Origin: Elysia crispata
Lineage: Eukaryota; Mollusca; Gastropoda; Plakobranchidae
Reading direction: 5' to 3'
Assembly (NCBI GenBank): GCA_033675545.1
Contig: JAWDGP010007405.1
Span: 267,501-331,500, forward strand
Length of the DNA: 64,000 nt
Under the pieces are notes generated by a model. The model made no database searches and had not been told where the DNA came from. It was given only the letters and a program-made list of their open reading frames with translations. Shown here piece after piece: positions 32,991 to 45,299 of this stretch. The translations under genes were made by a program, and so were the position numbers. Numbering within the stretch: position 1 is the stretch's first letter; each line of letters begins with the position of its first letter.

Positions 32991-34224
32991 ATTTAGTAAT
33001 TTCCCATCTCTTCTTATATACATTATCTCCTCATCTGCTTTCCTGGAACCAGACCCTGGAAGAGGTTTTGGATTGGTTTTTTTTTTTTCAACTGAGACTG
33101 GAAATCTCACAAAAAGGTTTTGGGATCCTGAAAAGGACTTCCAGCAATGAGGTGGATCATTTAAGAATTTCACTTTCTTTCGTTTCAAAGGTGGACTAAA
33201 GTTTACAGGTTTACTGGTTTGTTGATGTACAATCTTGGGCGAATGTTCCCCGCGTCCGTAGTTACTAGAGTGAAGATATAGAGCTGTCTGAACAGTGGGC
33301 AAGAAGATTTATCAGTATGTTCAGGTATAAATGTTTGATTTTTTTTCAAGTGTAGGATGTAGAAAAATATAATTTGGCCGACAAATTCACTCTTATAGTA
33401 CTAATTAAAGAACTTTTGTGGAATAAGATCCTAAAAACTGTACACACAATAACGGTTTAACCATATAAGAAATGCAAAATCAATGAAAGAATGTTTAAAT
33501 AAAAAGTCATGGGTTTAAACAGCAATTAGAAACAAGCTGACTAGGGGGAATGAATTTATGGGACATTTGCATCATTTTGAATTAGACCCTACAATTTCTT
33601 CAGTGCAGATCCCAAACCCAACAATTCAGTGAATAAAGTTTTGGACAGCCGTGTTATGGTCTCATTTTTGTTGTTGTATTTTCTTGTTTTTCCGTCTCTA
33701 AATATTTATCACATAATATCAATGAACTTATAAGCAATATGACACATATCCTGACTGAGTTCCATTTATTAAAATGAGACATTAACTGCAAAGAAATGAA
33801 GCTGCAGTGTCTTCAAAACCTGACATAGCTGAAGGTCGCAGAAAGAGAAAGAAAGACATTCAACTTTCAAGTCAGAGGAACCTAAAGAGAAGTGTCTACA
33901 GTAGGCGTCAGGTGGGCTAGACATAGCTAGTCACACAGTCATGACTAAAAGTGGTGCACAGCTCCTGTCAGAGAAAATGAATTCATTGGCAAGAGAGATT
34001 GTCAATTAAAAAAGAAAAAAAAAGAATCAAAGTTCCTTGGTTTAGAAAAATGATAAAATATTAAATATTATACTGGATTGGTCATTAATTTTCAGTTGAT
34101 ATTTTCCATGTGTCTGTTTCGAGCAGCATCAATATTCACCAGTGTTTGCAAGTCACATGTCATACAAATTTAAACTTTGATATTGATTGGGCTTAGAAAA
34201 GACCATGCGGCTGGATTTTTTAAT

Positions 34225-37200
34225 GAAACCAGCATTTCAACACACATGCTGAAAACTGAGTAAGGATTGATATTAATTCAGAAATGGATTAACAAACATG
34301 AAATTAGATCTAAATACTTGTTATCTATTCCTGCCAGGTATTTTTTGATTTAGATAATTTTACCATTACTGGGAGATAAGGCATAGATCCTACATCAATA
34401 ATTCTTAAGCAAAATATTTTTATGTAATTACGATGCACTTCCCGTTCTTTTCATTTTTGTTTTTTGGAACCTCATGTTGACTTTTGTCGAGGCAATGAGG
34501 TGACACACTTGAGAAGTTCAACCTTTCTTCCATATGTATATGGATTATTTCCTCATTTTCTTTCCTTGAACAAGACCTATGACATTTTTTCCACAAAGAC
34601 TGGACGACATACAACAAGACTTTGGTACCCTCAAGGTGACTTTTGGCTCAAAAATGAGGTAGTACACCTGGGGATTTCTCAAATGAGGATCAACCAGAGG
34701 TGGACACATCTGATTCTTTTGGTAAGGGCAACAGCCACATTTCATCAACAGTTTGCAGCTTTTAGCTACCTAGTAGGTTGATGGTAAGTGAGCGTATTCA
34801 TGCTAAAAATGTATCTATATTTCGGCAAAGACAAAAAGATGGGTTTTTTTAACCGAGGCTGAGAATCATACAAGAAGGGTTTTGGATAACCAACAAGTAA
34901 CTTTTGGCTTGGCAAAGCTCCACCAAACCACCAGTGAAAGAGCTTGTGATATTTGGCCACTCGTGTAGCAGACGCTGTCGGACCTGCAGCTCAATGCAGA
35001 CACTGTCCTTTCTCATTGCCTCAAGGGAAGAGTGTCGACAGGAAATAGTTAGTCACAAAGACATGACTAGACTAGAAGTGGTACACAGTTCATGTCAGAA
35101 ACTGAGAAAAAATAAATTTAATGACAGTGAGATTGTTATTTCAAAAGAAATAATCAAAGGTTCTAGATTTGAAAAAAGAAAAAAGATAAGAATGTTAAAT
35201 TTTTTACTGGATTAGGAATATTCCTATAAGAACCAAGGATCCTCACAATTTTCTTTTATCCTTTTCAGAAAATTTTTATCTTGCTCTTACTAAATAGGAG
35301 ATTAGGCAGGCCTTGTCAACCTTTAGCTATATTTTCCATGTGTATGATTCCTGCAGCATCAATTTTCACCAGGGTTTGAGTGTCACATATCAAATTTTAA
35401 GCTTTGATATTCATTGGTCTTATAGATCATCCTAAGAAAAAACTGTGCCCCTAGATATATACACCATATACATATTTCAACAACTACTTTGCCAGTTTCC
35501 TCTAGGGTTAATACCTGGTTTGTCAGATTCACTGCTGCAGTACATTGCGGCCGAGGAGGAGAGGCGGGCCGATGGAGATCAGCCATGTCAACATCAACAA
35601 GATGGCTGCTGCAAGCAACAGATTTCTCTACAGTTCTCTTCTTATTTTAATTAAATGTCAGATGGCTTTCAGCAAAGACACATAAATAGTGATATCTTCT
35701 TCCATAGAGATTGGGAATCATATAAGAAAGGTTTGGGAAAGCTAAAGCACCAAAGTATGCTGCCTCTTGCAGCCTTGAGGATCTTGCCCTCACCACTTAA
35801 GCTGTAAAATGAAAACAGCTCTGTGTACCGCTATAAAATGTTTTATCCTTAGGGGATAAAGAGAGAGGTTCCCAGTTCTCAAGCCACTCCCCAAAACAAC
35901 CCTTTCTCCTGGCCGGAAGGAAAACCTTGTGATTGTGCCAGCAGGGGATGTGACATCAAGTAGACACTGCTGAGGTTCTCTCTTTTGAGAGAAGAAGGAT
36001 AAATTTTGTAAATAACAAAAGAACAAGCAAAACTTGGTTTTACCGCTTCCTCAGTAAACCATCTATTAACTTAAGGAAGACCCAGGATTTGGATAATCGC
36101 TAGGCCCAAATCACAGAGAGAAAACTGCAGGCTTCGTTCCAGACTGTTCATGATAAGTTCTTGAGTCTTGTAAAGGACATCACCCACATGAATGGAACCC
36201 TGATAAGTGAGCGTCTTCATGATACAATGTAGTAATGTGTCTATCTTTCAGCATAGAAACAGCAAACAGATGTCTTTTTCAATAGAGACTGGGAGTCCTA
36301 CAAAAAGGGTTTTGGATAATCTACAGGTAACTTTCGGCTTAGCAAAGCTCTACCTAAACACCAATGAAACACCTTGTGCTATTTGGCCACTTATGTAGCA
36401 GACGCTGTCGAATTTGCAACTCAATGCAGACACTGTCCTTTCTCATTGCCTCAAGGGAAGAGTGTCAACAGGAAATAGTTAGTCACAAAGGCATGGCTAC
36501 AAGTGCTACACAGTTCATGTCAGAAAAACTGAGAAACAAATAAATTTAATGACAGTGAGATTGCTATTTCAAAAAAAAGAATCAAAGGTTCTAGATTTGA
36601 AAAAAAAAAAAGGCAAAAATGTTGAATATTTCACTGGATTAGGAATATTCCTATAAGAACCAAGGATCCTCACAATTTTCTTTTATCCTTTTCAGAAAAT
36701 TTTTACCTTGCTCTCACCAAATAGGGGATTAGGCAGGCCTTGTCAACCTTTAGCTATTTTTTCCATTTGTATGATTCCTGCAGCACCAATTTTCACCACA
36801 GTTTGAGTGTCACATATCAAATTTTAAGCTTTGATATTCATTGATCTTATAGATCATCCTAAGAAAAAACTGTGCCCCTAGATATTTTTTTTTAATGCAA
36901 CTGGCATTTCAACAAAAACCATTGAGAAAACTGAGCGCACCTCAAACAAAAATCAACATGCAGAAAACTATGAGTGTGTTTTGATGGACATTAACTCAAA
37001 AATAGATCAACAAAGCTGGAATTAGGTCTAAATACTTTTTCAACCATTCCTGGCAGGTATTGTTTCATTTAGATAATCTTACAACTACTTGGAGATAAAA
37101 AATAGATCCTAGAACAATAATTCTCAAGCAAACTTTTTTTATGTAACTACAATGAGCTTCCTGTCCTCTTCATTTTTGTTTTTTAGAACCTCGTTGACTT

Positions 37201-39629
37201 GTCGAGGCAATGAGGTGATACACTTCGGAAGTTCAACCTCTCTTACATATGTACATGGATTATCTCCTTATTTCCTTTCCTAGAACAAGACCTATGACTT
37301 TTCTACAAAGACTGGACGACATACAACAAGACTTTGGTACCCTCAAGGTGACTTTTGGCTCAAAAATGAGGTGGTACACGTGGGGATTTCTCAAATAAGG
37401 ATCAACCAGAGGTGGACACATCTGATCTTCTTGGTAAGGGCAACAGCCACATTTCATCAACAGTTTGCAGCTTTTAGCTACCTAGTAGGTTGATGGTAAG
37501 TGAGCGTATTCATGCTTAAAATTTATCTATTTCGGCAAAGACAAAAAGATGGGGTTTTTTTTACCGAGGCTGGGAATCATACAAGAAGGGTTTTGGATAA
37601 GACCCACCAAACCACCAGTGAAAGAGCTTGTGATATTTGGCCACTCATGTAGCAGAAGCTGTCGAACCTGCAGCTCAATGCAGACACTGTCCTTTCTCAT
37701 TGCCTCAAGGGAAGAGTGTCAACAGGAAATAGTTAATCACAAAGGCATAACTAGAAGTGATACACAGTTCATGTCAGAAACTGAGAAACAAATAAATTTA
37801 ATGTCAGTGAGATTGTTATTTCAAATTAAATAATCAAAGGTTCTAGATTTGAAAAAAGAAAAAAGAAAAAAGATAAGAATGTTAAATTTTTTACTGGATT
37901 AGGAATATTCCTATAAGAACCAAGGATCCTCACAATTTTCTTTTATCCTTTTCAGAAATTTTTATCTTGTTCTCACCAAATAGGAGATTAGGCAGGCCTT
38001 GTCAACCTTTAGCTATATTTTCCATGTGCATGATTCCTGCAGCATCAATTTTCACCAGGGTTTGAGTGTCACATATCAAATATCAAGCTTTGATATTCAT
38101 TGGTCTTATAGATCATCCTAAGAAAAAACTGTGCCCCTAGATATATACACCATATACATATTTCAACAACTACTTTGCCAGTTTCCTCTAGGGTTAATAC
38201 CTGGTTTGTCAGATTCACTGCTGCAGTACATTGCGGCCGAGGAGGAGAGGCGGGCCGATGGAGATCAGCCATGTCAACATCAACAAGATGGCTGCTGCAA
38301 GCAACAGATTTCTCTACAGTTCTCTTCTTATTTTAATTAAATGTCAGATGGCTTTCAGCAAAGACACATAAATAGTGATATCTTCTTCTATAGAGATTGG
38401 CAATCATATAAGAAAGGTTTGGGAAAGCTAAAGCACCAAAGTATGCTGCCTCTTGCAGCCTTGAGGATCTTACCTTAACCACTTAAGCTGTAAAATGAAA
38501 ACAGCTCTGTGTACCGCTATAAAATGTTTTATCCTTAGGGGATAAAGAGAGAGGTTCCCAGCTCTCAAGCCACTCCCCAAAACAATCCTTTCTCCTGGCC
38601 GGGAGGACAACCTTGTGACAGTGCCAGCAGGGGATGTGACAAGTAGAAACTGCTGAGGTTCTCTCTTTTTGAGAGAAGAAGGATAAATTTTGTAAATACA
38701 AAAGAACAAGCAAAACTTGGTTTTACCGCTTCCTCAGTAAACCATCTATTAACTTAAGGAAGACCCAGGGTTTGGATAATCACTAGGCCCAAATCACAGA
38801 GAGAAATCTGCAGGCCTCGTTCCAGACTGTTCATGATAAGTTCTTGAGTCTTGTAAAGGACATCACTCACATGAATGGAACCCTGATAAGTGAGCGTCTT
38901 CATGATACAATGTAGTAATGTGTCTATCTTTCAGCATAGAAACAGCAAACGGATGTCTTTTTCAATAGAGACTGGGAGTCCTACAAAAAGGGTTTTGGAT
39001 AACCTACAGGTAGCTTTCGGCTTAGCAAAGCTCTACCTAAACACCAATGAAACACCTTGTGCTATTTGGCCACTAATGTAGCAGACGCTATCGAACCTGC
39101 AACTCAATGCAGACACTGTCCTTTCTCATTGCCTCAAGGGAAGAGTGTCAACAGGACATAGTTAGTCACAAAGGCATGACTAGACTAGAAGTGGTACACA
39201 GTTCACGTCGGAAACTGAGAAAAAAATAAATTTAATGTCAGTGAGATTGTTATTTCAAAAGAAATAATCAAAGGTTCTAGATTTGAAAAAAGAAAAAAGA
39301 TAAGAATGTTAATTTTTTTACTGGATTAGGAATATTCCTATAAGAACAAAGGATCCTCACAATTTTCTTTTATCCTTTTCAGAAAATTTTTATCATGCTC
39401 TCACCAAATAGGAGATTAGGCAGGCCTTGTAAACCTTTAGCTATATTTCCCATGTGTATGATTCCTGCAGCATCAATTTCCACCAGGGTTTGAGTGTCAC
39501 ATATCAAATTTTAAGCTTTGATATTCATTGATCTTATAGATCATCCTAAGAAAAAATTGTGCCCCTAGATATTTTTTTAATAAAACCAGCATTTCAACAA
39601 AAACTATTGAGAAAACTGAGCAATACTAA
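34225..39629 (+). repeat. 2.68-kb tandem segmental duplication
   Basis: Two consecutive copies, 34225-36901 and 36902-39584, plus the first 45 bp of a third that is cut off near 39629. Unit starts are marked by CAGCATTTCAACA. Within each unit a sub-block of about 0.55 kb occurs twice (near 34920-35450 and 36340-36890; again 37600-38130 and 39040-39570). The 69-residue frames at 35445-35654 and 38131-38340 translate identically, so the duplication is recent compared with decay of the FReD pieces it carries. Confidence 0.85.
34590..34700 (+). pseudogene. FReD exon piece
   Basis: Reads K-D-W-T-T-Y-N-K-T in one frame and QGDFWLKNEVVHLGIS in the next; its duplicate lies near 37310-37420. The minus-strand frame over it is a shadow. 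Confidence 0.55.
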
Positions 39630-39643
39630 CCTACAGGTAACTA

Positions 39644-40646
39644 CAGTAGTCTCCGGATAAAAGCACGCCAGTTAAAAGCACGCTGAAGAGATCTGACCGA
39701 TTTTTTACTATGTAATCGGCATACTCTAAACGCACGCTATATCGCCTAAACGCAAGCTTTGAAATTATTAAATCGGCATTGCTTACTGTACCCGGTAGTA
39801 AAGTGGACGAAATATCCACCCTATCACGGCACATGGCAGCCTGAAAACCCTGCTACCATGCTTACACACATCATACCGGTACATGTAAGGGAAGGGGTGG
39901 AGGACAAAGGCTGTACATCAGTATCGTCGTATAGATCTAAACACACAATGCCCTCTACCTGGGCCATGGGATCGGCCAAAATCTTGGAAGGGTAGGGAGG
40001 GGAGGGTTGGAGTGGAGCACAGGCAAGGTGATGCAATTTTCGCTGCTTTGTGCCTGCCTGGTCAGATCTATCCATTACGGCTAGTATCCTCTCCCCTCCT
40101 CCCTTGCTTTTTGCATTGCACGGTTGTCTGAGGTTTGCACTTGGTGTATCACTGTCAGGCATCATCTGTGTAAAACAAGTCTAGTCATAGTCAAAATTGG
40201 TCATTCACTCATTGCGATTTCATCCGTCAGTAGCGTTGTACAGTCTTCACTCTCAGAGTCTAGTCTCTTTTTTCATCGACAAACTCACAAGACATTAACG
40301 TTGGAAACACAGCTTAAGATTCTAGACATTTTGTTCATGAAACTTCAATTGTCAATGTTGTTCCCTCTTACGAATTTCGTTATTTCAATTTTAATAAAAA
40401 CAAAGAATAAAAAAAATAAATAAAACAAAAATAAAAGAACCCAAAACGTAGCTGAACTCAAAGGTTTAATAACCTCCCTTTCACGCCAAATGTGTGTATA
40501 ATCAAGGGAAATAACCCTGCATTTTGCACTGCCATATATAAGGGAAGTAACCAAAATTTTTTCTTTACTTTTTATGAAGACACGCATCTCCTAAACGCAC
40601 GCTATTGAAGCCTCCCGAAGACCATGCGTTTATCCGGAGACTACTG
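39644..40646. mobile_element. Non-autonomous pogo/Tigger-like transposon with perfect 18-bp ends
   Basis: The left end CAGTAGTCTCCGGATAAA and right end TTTATCCGGAGACTACTG are perfect inverted repeats, flanked by TA on both sides (39642-39643 and 40647-40648), the target duplication expected for Tc1/mariner relatives. Subterminal motifs AAACGCACGCT recur near 39728 and, at the right, near 40593, with AAAGCACGC variants near the left end; these may be transposase-binding sites. About 1 kb; the open frames inside (for example 39824-40165 minus) show no transposase motifs. It separates a truncated third duplication unit from the rest of the FReD array. Confidence 0.85.
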
Positions 40647-41810
40647 TACTAGAAACCATTCAAAAAGAGTTTTGGACAACCTACAGGTAACTTTTGGCTT
40701 GGCAAAGCTCCACCAAAACACTAAGGAAAGAGCTCTTGCTACATGGCCACTCATGTTGCAGGCCCTTGAAAACATGTGTATGAGAGACTCACTGCAGACA
40801 CTCTCCTCTGTTGTGCCTCAAGGAAGTGATGCAGAATGCAAATGAGTTCCTGCAATCTAAGGATTGGAAGAATTGCCTAAAGCATATTTTTATTTAAAAG
40901 TAGACGCTTTGAGATAATGGCCAATTATAAAAGAGGGTAGAGAAAGCATCTAAACAATTGTACTGCCTCTGGATGCTGTATAAATGGCACAATCATCATA
41001 GGAAGCCAAGAAAAATGTCTATAGGGCAGACAGCTGATAACCTGAAAATGCCGGCATCTTCATATAAGTATTGTCACATCGAGTGTGGTGGATTCTTTTA
41101 CAGAGATTGGGCATCATATAAAAAGGTTTTGGTTCTTCTTCAGAGATTGGACATCATTCAAGATAGGTTTTAGTAATCTAAAGGTGACTTCCCTCTCAGA
41201 AATCAGGTATTAGTATTATGTGCAGTAATTTTACAGCATCTTCTACATACATTATCTCCTCGTCTGCTTTCCAGGAAGTTTTTTTTTTTTTTAGCCGAGA
41301 TTGGAAATCTCACAAGAAAGGTTTTGGGAACCTGAAAAGGACTCTTGGTTTATTCAAGAATTTCACTTTCTGTCATTTGATGTGAAAGATGGAAGGATGT
41401 TGATGTTGAAGAGTTTTAAGGGTTTATTGGTTTGTTGATGGACATGTCCTGCGTGAAGTTCCGTGTTTACAGAGTGAAGACATTGCTGAGTGGGCAGTGG
41501 TCTAAGATATTTATCAGTTTGTGGAAGTATAAATGTTTGAGTGTTTGGGTTTTTTTTAAGTGTATCATATAGAAAAATAATTCACTAATATTTTTTCAAA
41601 ACAATTGTATCACTGAATTTATGAGCAATATGTCACAGATTTTGATTGGGATCCATTTACAAAATGGGACATGGAGCTGTAAAGATATGAAGCTGCAGTC
41701 CTCAAAATATGACAAAGCTGAAGGTTGCAAAAGAGAAAGAAAGAAATCAAAGTTCCTAGACTTGAAAATGACTATGAAAATGATAAATTTAAGGCGTAAA
41801 ACATAGGGCT

Positions 41811-42264
41811 TAAAGCTAACATAATCTACAGTGTTTGTTGGAGAGCCTACACTGGCCTCCAGAAGCTGGGCTACCAGATTTTACTATTAACCTTTAGGAA
41901 AACCCTGTTCATCTCTCCGACAAAAACAAATTATACCCATAACATGGAGCACCTCTGGTGAGACATGACGATTTCAATAAAGCAACCCGGTATTAGGTCA
42001 CAATACCTATATCAGTACTTAGCCAGGTTCTTGTTAATATCACTGCTCAGGGCACTAAGGGTGTAGTCCATAATTTCCTGAGGCACGCTGCACTTGTGTC
42101 TAAGCCTGGCAGTGAAAAGGTGCATGCACATGTGACAGGCAATTGTGACCCAGATTCGACCAAAGAGTCAGGTTGAGGCAACACGGAACTACTTTTTTTT
42201 TGGCTGTTCTGATTTTTCTTTGGCGTCTGACATTCTTTTGAATCAATTTAACATAAACTATATG
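41811..42264. other. Intergenic, no gene seen
   Basis: Unique-looking sequence between the FReD array and the next decayed element; no feature recognised. Confidence 0.4.
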
Positions 42265-44170
42265 TGCTGCTGGTCTCCCTAGGCATGAGGCTTAGGAGTC
42301 AGGTTTTTTTGGTAACAAGTGCATGTGTCCTTTCATATTTTTCAATTTTTCTTTCGTTTTTTGCTGATCCTGTCACTGACACTGAAAATGGCAGCTGTGA
42401 ACACAGAAATACACGTGGGCCAGTATTTCAATTCTTTTGACCAGTTTATGGCTGCAAAAACAAAGTGAAAAGAGAAGAACAACGAATAGCTAGTGATAGG
42501 GAAATCTAGTGTAAGTAGATGTGTAATGAAGGCTATGAAGTTTGCTAAACTCAGCCAACTGAATCAGTTATATTGGTAGAAACTACAACTCAGCATTGCG
42601 ATGGTAATTCACTTGACCCAAAAACAATTGTTACACACCAGGTAACCACTGATAGTGGAGGGACATTAAACCTGTTCGAACAGAAGATGCTTCCACGGTT
42701 CTCAATTACACTGTTGATTTTCTAAAAAAATGTATCTGCTGCTTATGGTGAAATGTCAGATGTTTCTTGTGAGCATCTTCTCAATAAAGTCATGTCTAAA
42801 GCTACTAGTACAATGACAGAGCTGTTACCATGAAAGCTTCATGGAAAAAACTAGAGGAGCGTTTAAGGGAAGAATCAGGAGGTAATGTTATACTAAATCT
42901 TTTTGCACGATAATGCACATGTATTTCTTATTAGAATTGTTAAATGCTTTAAAAAGGCTCCCCAATCAGCAGGGAAGGAAATATTAAATTCAGAATGTGT
43001 TGCTTTAGGTAGTGACGCAGATCCAAAGCTGAAGTATTTTAACAAAGCATCCGAAACAGCAACTGAAAGGCTATTAGATTAACCTGTGAGGTGCTAAAGC
43101 CACGGGGAGATCAAAAGAGTGGGTTGTTTCTGAAAGTATTAAAAGTACCACCGCTGGTTTTAAAGCAAATCAATTTAATTGTTTTTTGAAGCTGCTACAA
43201 TAAAGACAAGATAAATACCTTTTTCTCATCTAGTGGTCTTCATAAGAATCCCAATAAAAAGTTACAAAGTGTTTCGATAAATATTGCAGATGAAAGACTT
43301 TTTTGTCATTAATATTTTGATTTATTTTTCAGTCCGTGGTCGATACTGGAAACTAGTTAGCTGTGATGTAAAGTGCTCTCATTTTTTTTTAATTATGTCC
43401 AAAAGATGATTGCTTTTTTGAATTCTTGCAAACATGACCCTGCTTTTTTGTTTGGGTCCATTGTCAAATCAGCTTTTGATAGTACAATGATTAGATCTCA
43501 GTCTTGGGGCACTGTTCATGATTTTGTTCAACTAAGTGGTCTGTCATTGATGTCTCGAGCCAATTACTTTGTTGAAAGAGAGGCTATTACTGTTGCTGAG
43601 AGACATCTCTGTGACTTCTTAGCAGGTGGAAAGTATGATAATGTAGATTATACTGTGAGAAAAGTGATCGCTCACTGTCCATTAAATAATCTTGTTGGAG
43701 AAAGTTCCTGTGGAGATTTTGATTTTGATTTGTCAAAGCGCAGATATGCACATTTGCATAATCGCTCTGCTTCTGCATATGATAAAGAATAAGGCAATGA
43801 AATTTCCAAATAATAAGACCGCCAATCAATAGCAACAGATTTCTGCAATTGCTAGGAAACGTATCGAAAACTAGTCAAGGCAAAATAAAAAAAACTGGAA
43901 GATAAAAGCTACTGATCAGATTCGACAACGATTTGTTGAAAATCAAGACAAAATTCAAAAAGAGTTGGCTAGTTCCATCATAAAGAATGCATTATTTTAG
44001 AAGCAGTAAAAAAGAATAATAAACCGTGTAATTCATCACAGAATGTAGATGATTTAGTCATGAGACTTGAGACCAAAAAAGAAAAAAAATTTCATTGAAG
44101 CAATCAGAGATTAAATTAGAAATCAAAATCTAGTAATAAATCAATTTGGTACATTAGATTTCATGATAAA
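42265..44170 (+). pseudogene. Decayed, unrecognised coding element
   Basis: A chain of + strand readings broken by stops. It begins with an ATG at 42388 (MAAVNTEIHVGQYFNSF), then pieces near 42840-43080 (including ASWKKLEERLREES). A 139-codon open stretch at 43373-43792 follows, with features such as MSRANYFVEREAITVAERHL and GESSCGDFDFDLSKRRYA. Lys/Glu-rich coiled-coil-like pieces run near 43920-44160. The order, and a second partial copy at 30225-30455, suggest a multi-copy element or processed gene family, not a host single-copy gene. The G-x-x-F-x-S-F start weakly recalls the N-terminal domain of MULE/FAR1-type or ZSWIM proteins. I do not recognise the family. Confidence 0.4.
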
Positions 44171-45299
44171 CACATTGAAACAGAGCTTTTAGTTTGAAAC
44201 TGGAAACGACCAGTGCAATTTCAATAATATTTTCTTTCACTACCTGCACATAGGATTTTTTATGTTTGAACAATGTAAACCTAAAGTCATATATTAGAAT
44301 GAGAGGAATTTGTTTCACATAATTATATCCAAAGCCTCCTCAGAAAGGCTGTCAATTTCGCTGGTGTCTTTTTAATTTCACGAGTGTGACTGTAAAAAGA
44401 CAAATGTCTTATTTTCTTTCCTGTCATTTTAATTTTTCATTATTTTTCACTAATATAATTAAGAATACTGGCCATTACATGGATTAATTTTTACAGAGCT
44501 AACAATAATCAACTTGCTATGATGTAAAGAAATGGAGTCAGTAGTAATAATCTCTGCAATTACATGATCTCCCGAACATGCCGACTTTTGTTCCTGTCCA
44601 GATGGTCAAGGAGCTGGACATGTACATCTGTTTATTTGATCTTACTAGCTTGACCTTGGTCGACTTTTGATTCTGGGACCAGGGGAATTTAAGGGAACTG
44701 CAAATGATTTTTTTTTTGTGAGAACTGTGTTGCCACAATGTATGATCAGATTCTAAGATCCTAGTAGGTAATTTAGTTTTTGAAAATTAAGTGCAGATTT
44801 CCCAAGTGCGAGATTCTTTGATTAGAGAAATAGGAGTACAATTGGACGGAGAATTATAACAAGGAAGGGAAGTCTGACAGGAGAATGTGCCCACTGGATC
44901 TATACTATAAAAGTAGACCTTAGAAAGACCCATGGTGAGTGCATTTTGGAAGAATTTTGAGAGAACATGCATTGAGCAGTGTTGCATTATTGCTTGATTC
45001 CAAGCCGTTTTCTTGAGATTGTGGATATAAATTTATATTTCTTCATCAATATCTTCGTGAATCAGCGAAGATTTTGTTTACCTTCTGTTTGGGTTTGTAA
45101 TAGTTCATTGATTTCCATTGTTCTATACAGCATCCATTGCATTCCATTGTGCCTACATCCTGTTACTAACAACCATTCATTATGGCATGGCTACTTGCGC
45201 TGGTTGCAAATTTAAATTACTTTCAAGTGATTGCGAATTTTTATAATAATCAAAACAAAGCTATTAAATTTAAAAGAACACTGTGCTTTACCACTGGTA
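44171..45299. other. Intergenic, no gene seen
   Basis: AT-rich; short frames on both strands (44538-44738 and 44787-44987 minus) without features. Confidence 0.45.

Larger units (their letters stand above)
26500..41810 (+). pseudogene. Nested array of degenerate fibrinogen-related (FReD) exon pieces
   Basis: More than twenty + strand fragments resemble the early part of a fibrinogen-like C-terminal domain (consensus R-D-W-x-x-Y-K-x-G-F-G, then G-D/E-F-W-L-G-N-E). The gat-tgg cores lie near 27101, 27271, 28481, 28967, 29618, 29790, 30748, 30893, 31571, 31744, 32872, 32908, 33094, 34595, 34857, 35709, 36272, 37312, 37569, 38395, 38971, 40655, 41101 and 41299. Many are preceded by a pyrimidine tract and (T/C)AG directly before AGATTGG or AGACTGG, so the unit was a phase-2 exon with its acceptor. 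Nearly all copies have stops or frameshifts. A longer unit recurs with spacings of about 2.5-2.9 kb, marked by GAGGATCAACCAG near 26542, 29055, 31833, 34685 and a variant near 37397. FReD proteins are secreted lectin-like or immune recognition proteins in molluscs. No intact gene is visible here. Confidence 0.6.

Noticed and set aside
35383-38272. Identical 67-68 codon minus-strand frames as a duplicated gene
   Set aside because: Their near-identity only reflects the 2.68-kb tandem duplication; no domain is recognisable.
39824-40165. 113-codon minus-strand frame inside the pogo-like element as a transposase
   Set aside because: No helix-turn-helix or DDE motif; the element is too short to be autonomous.
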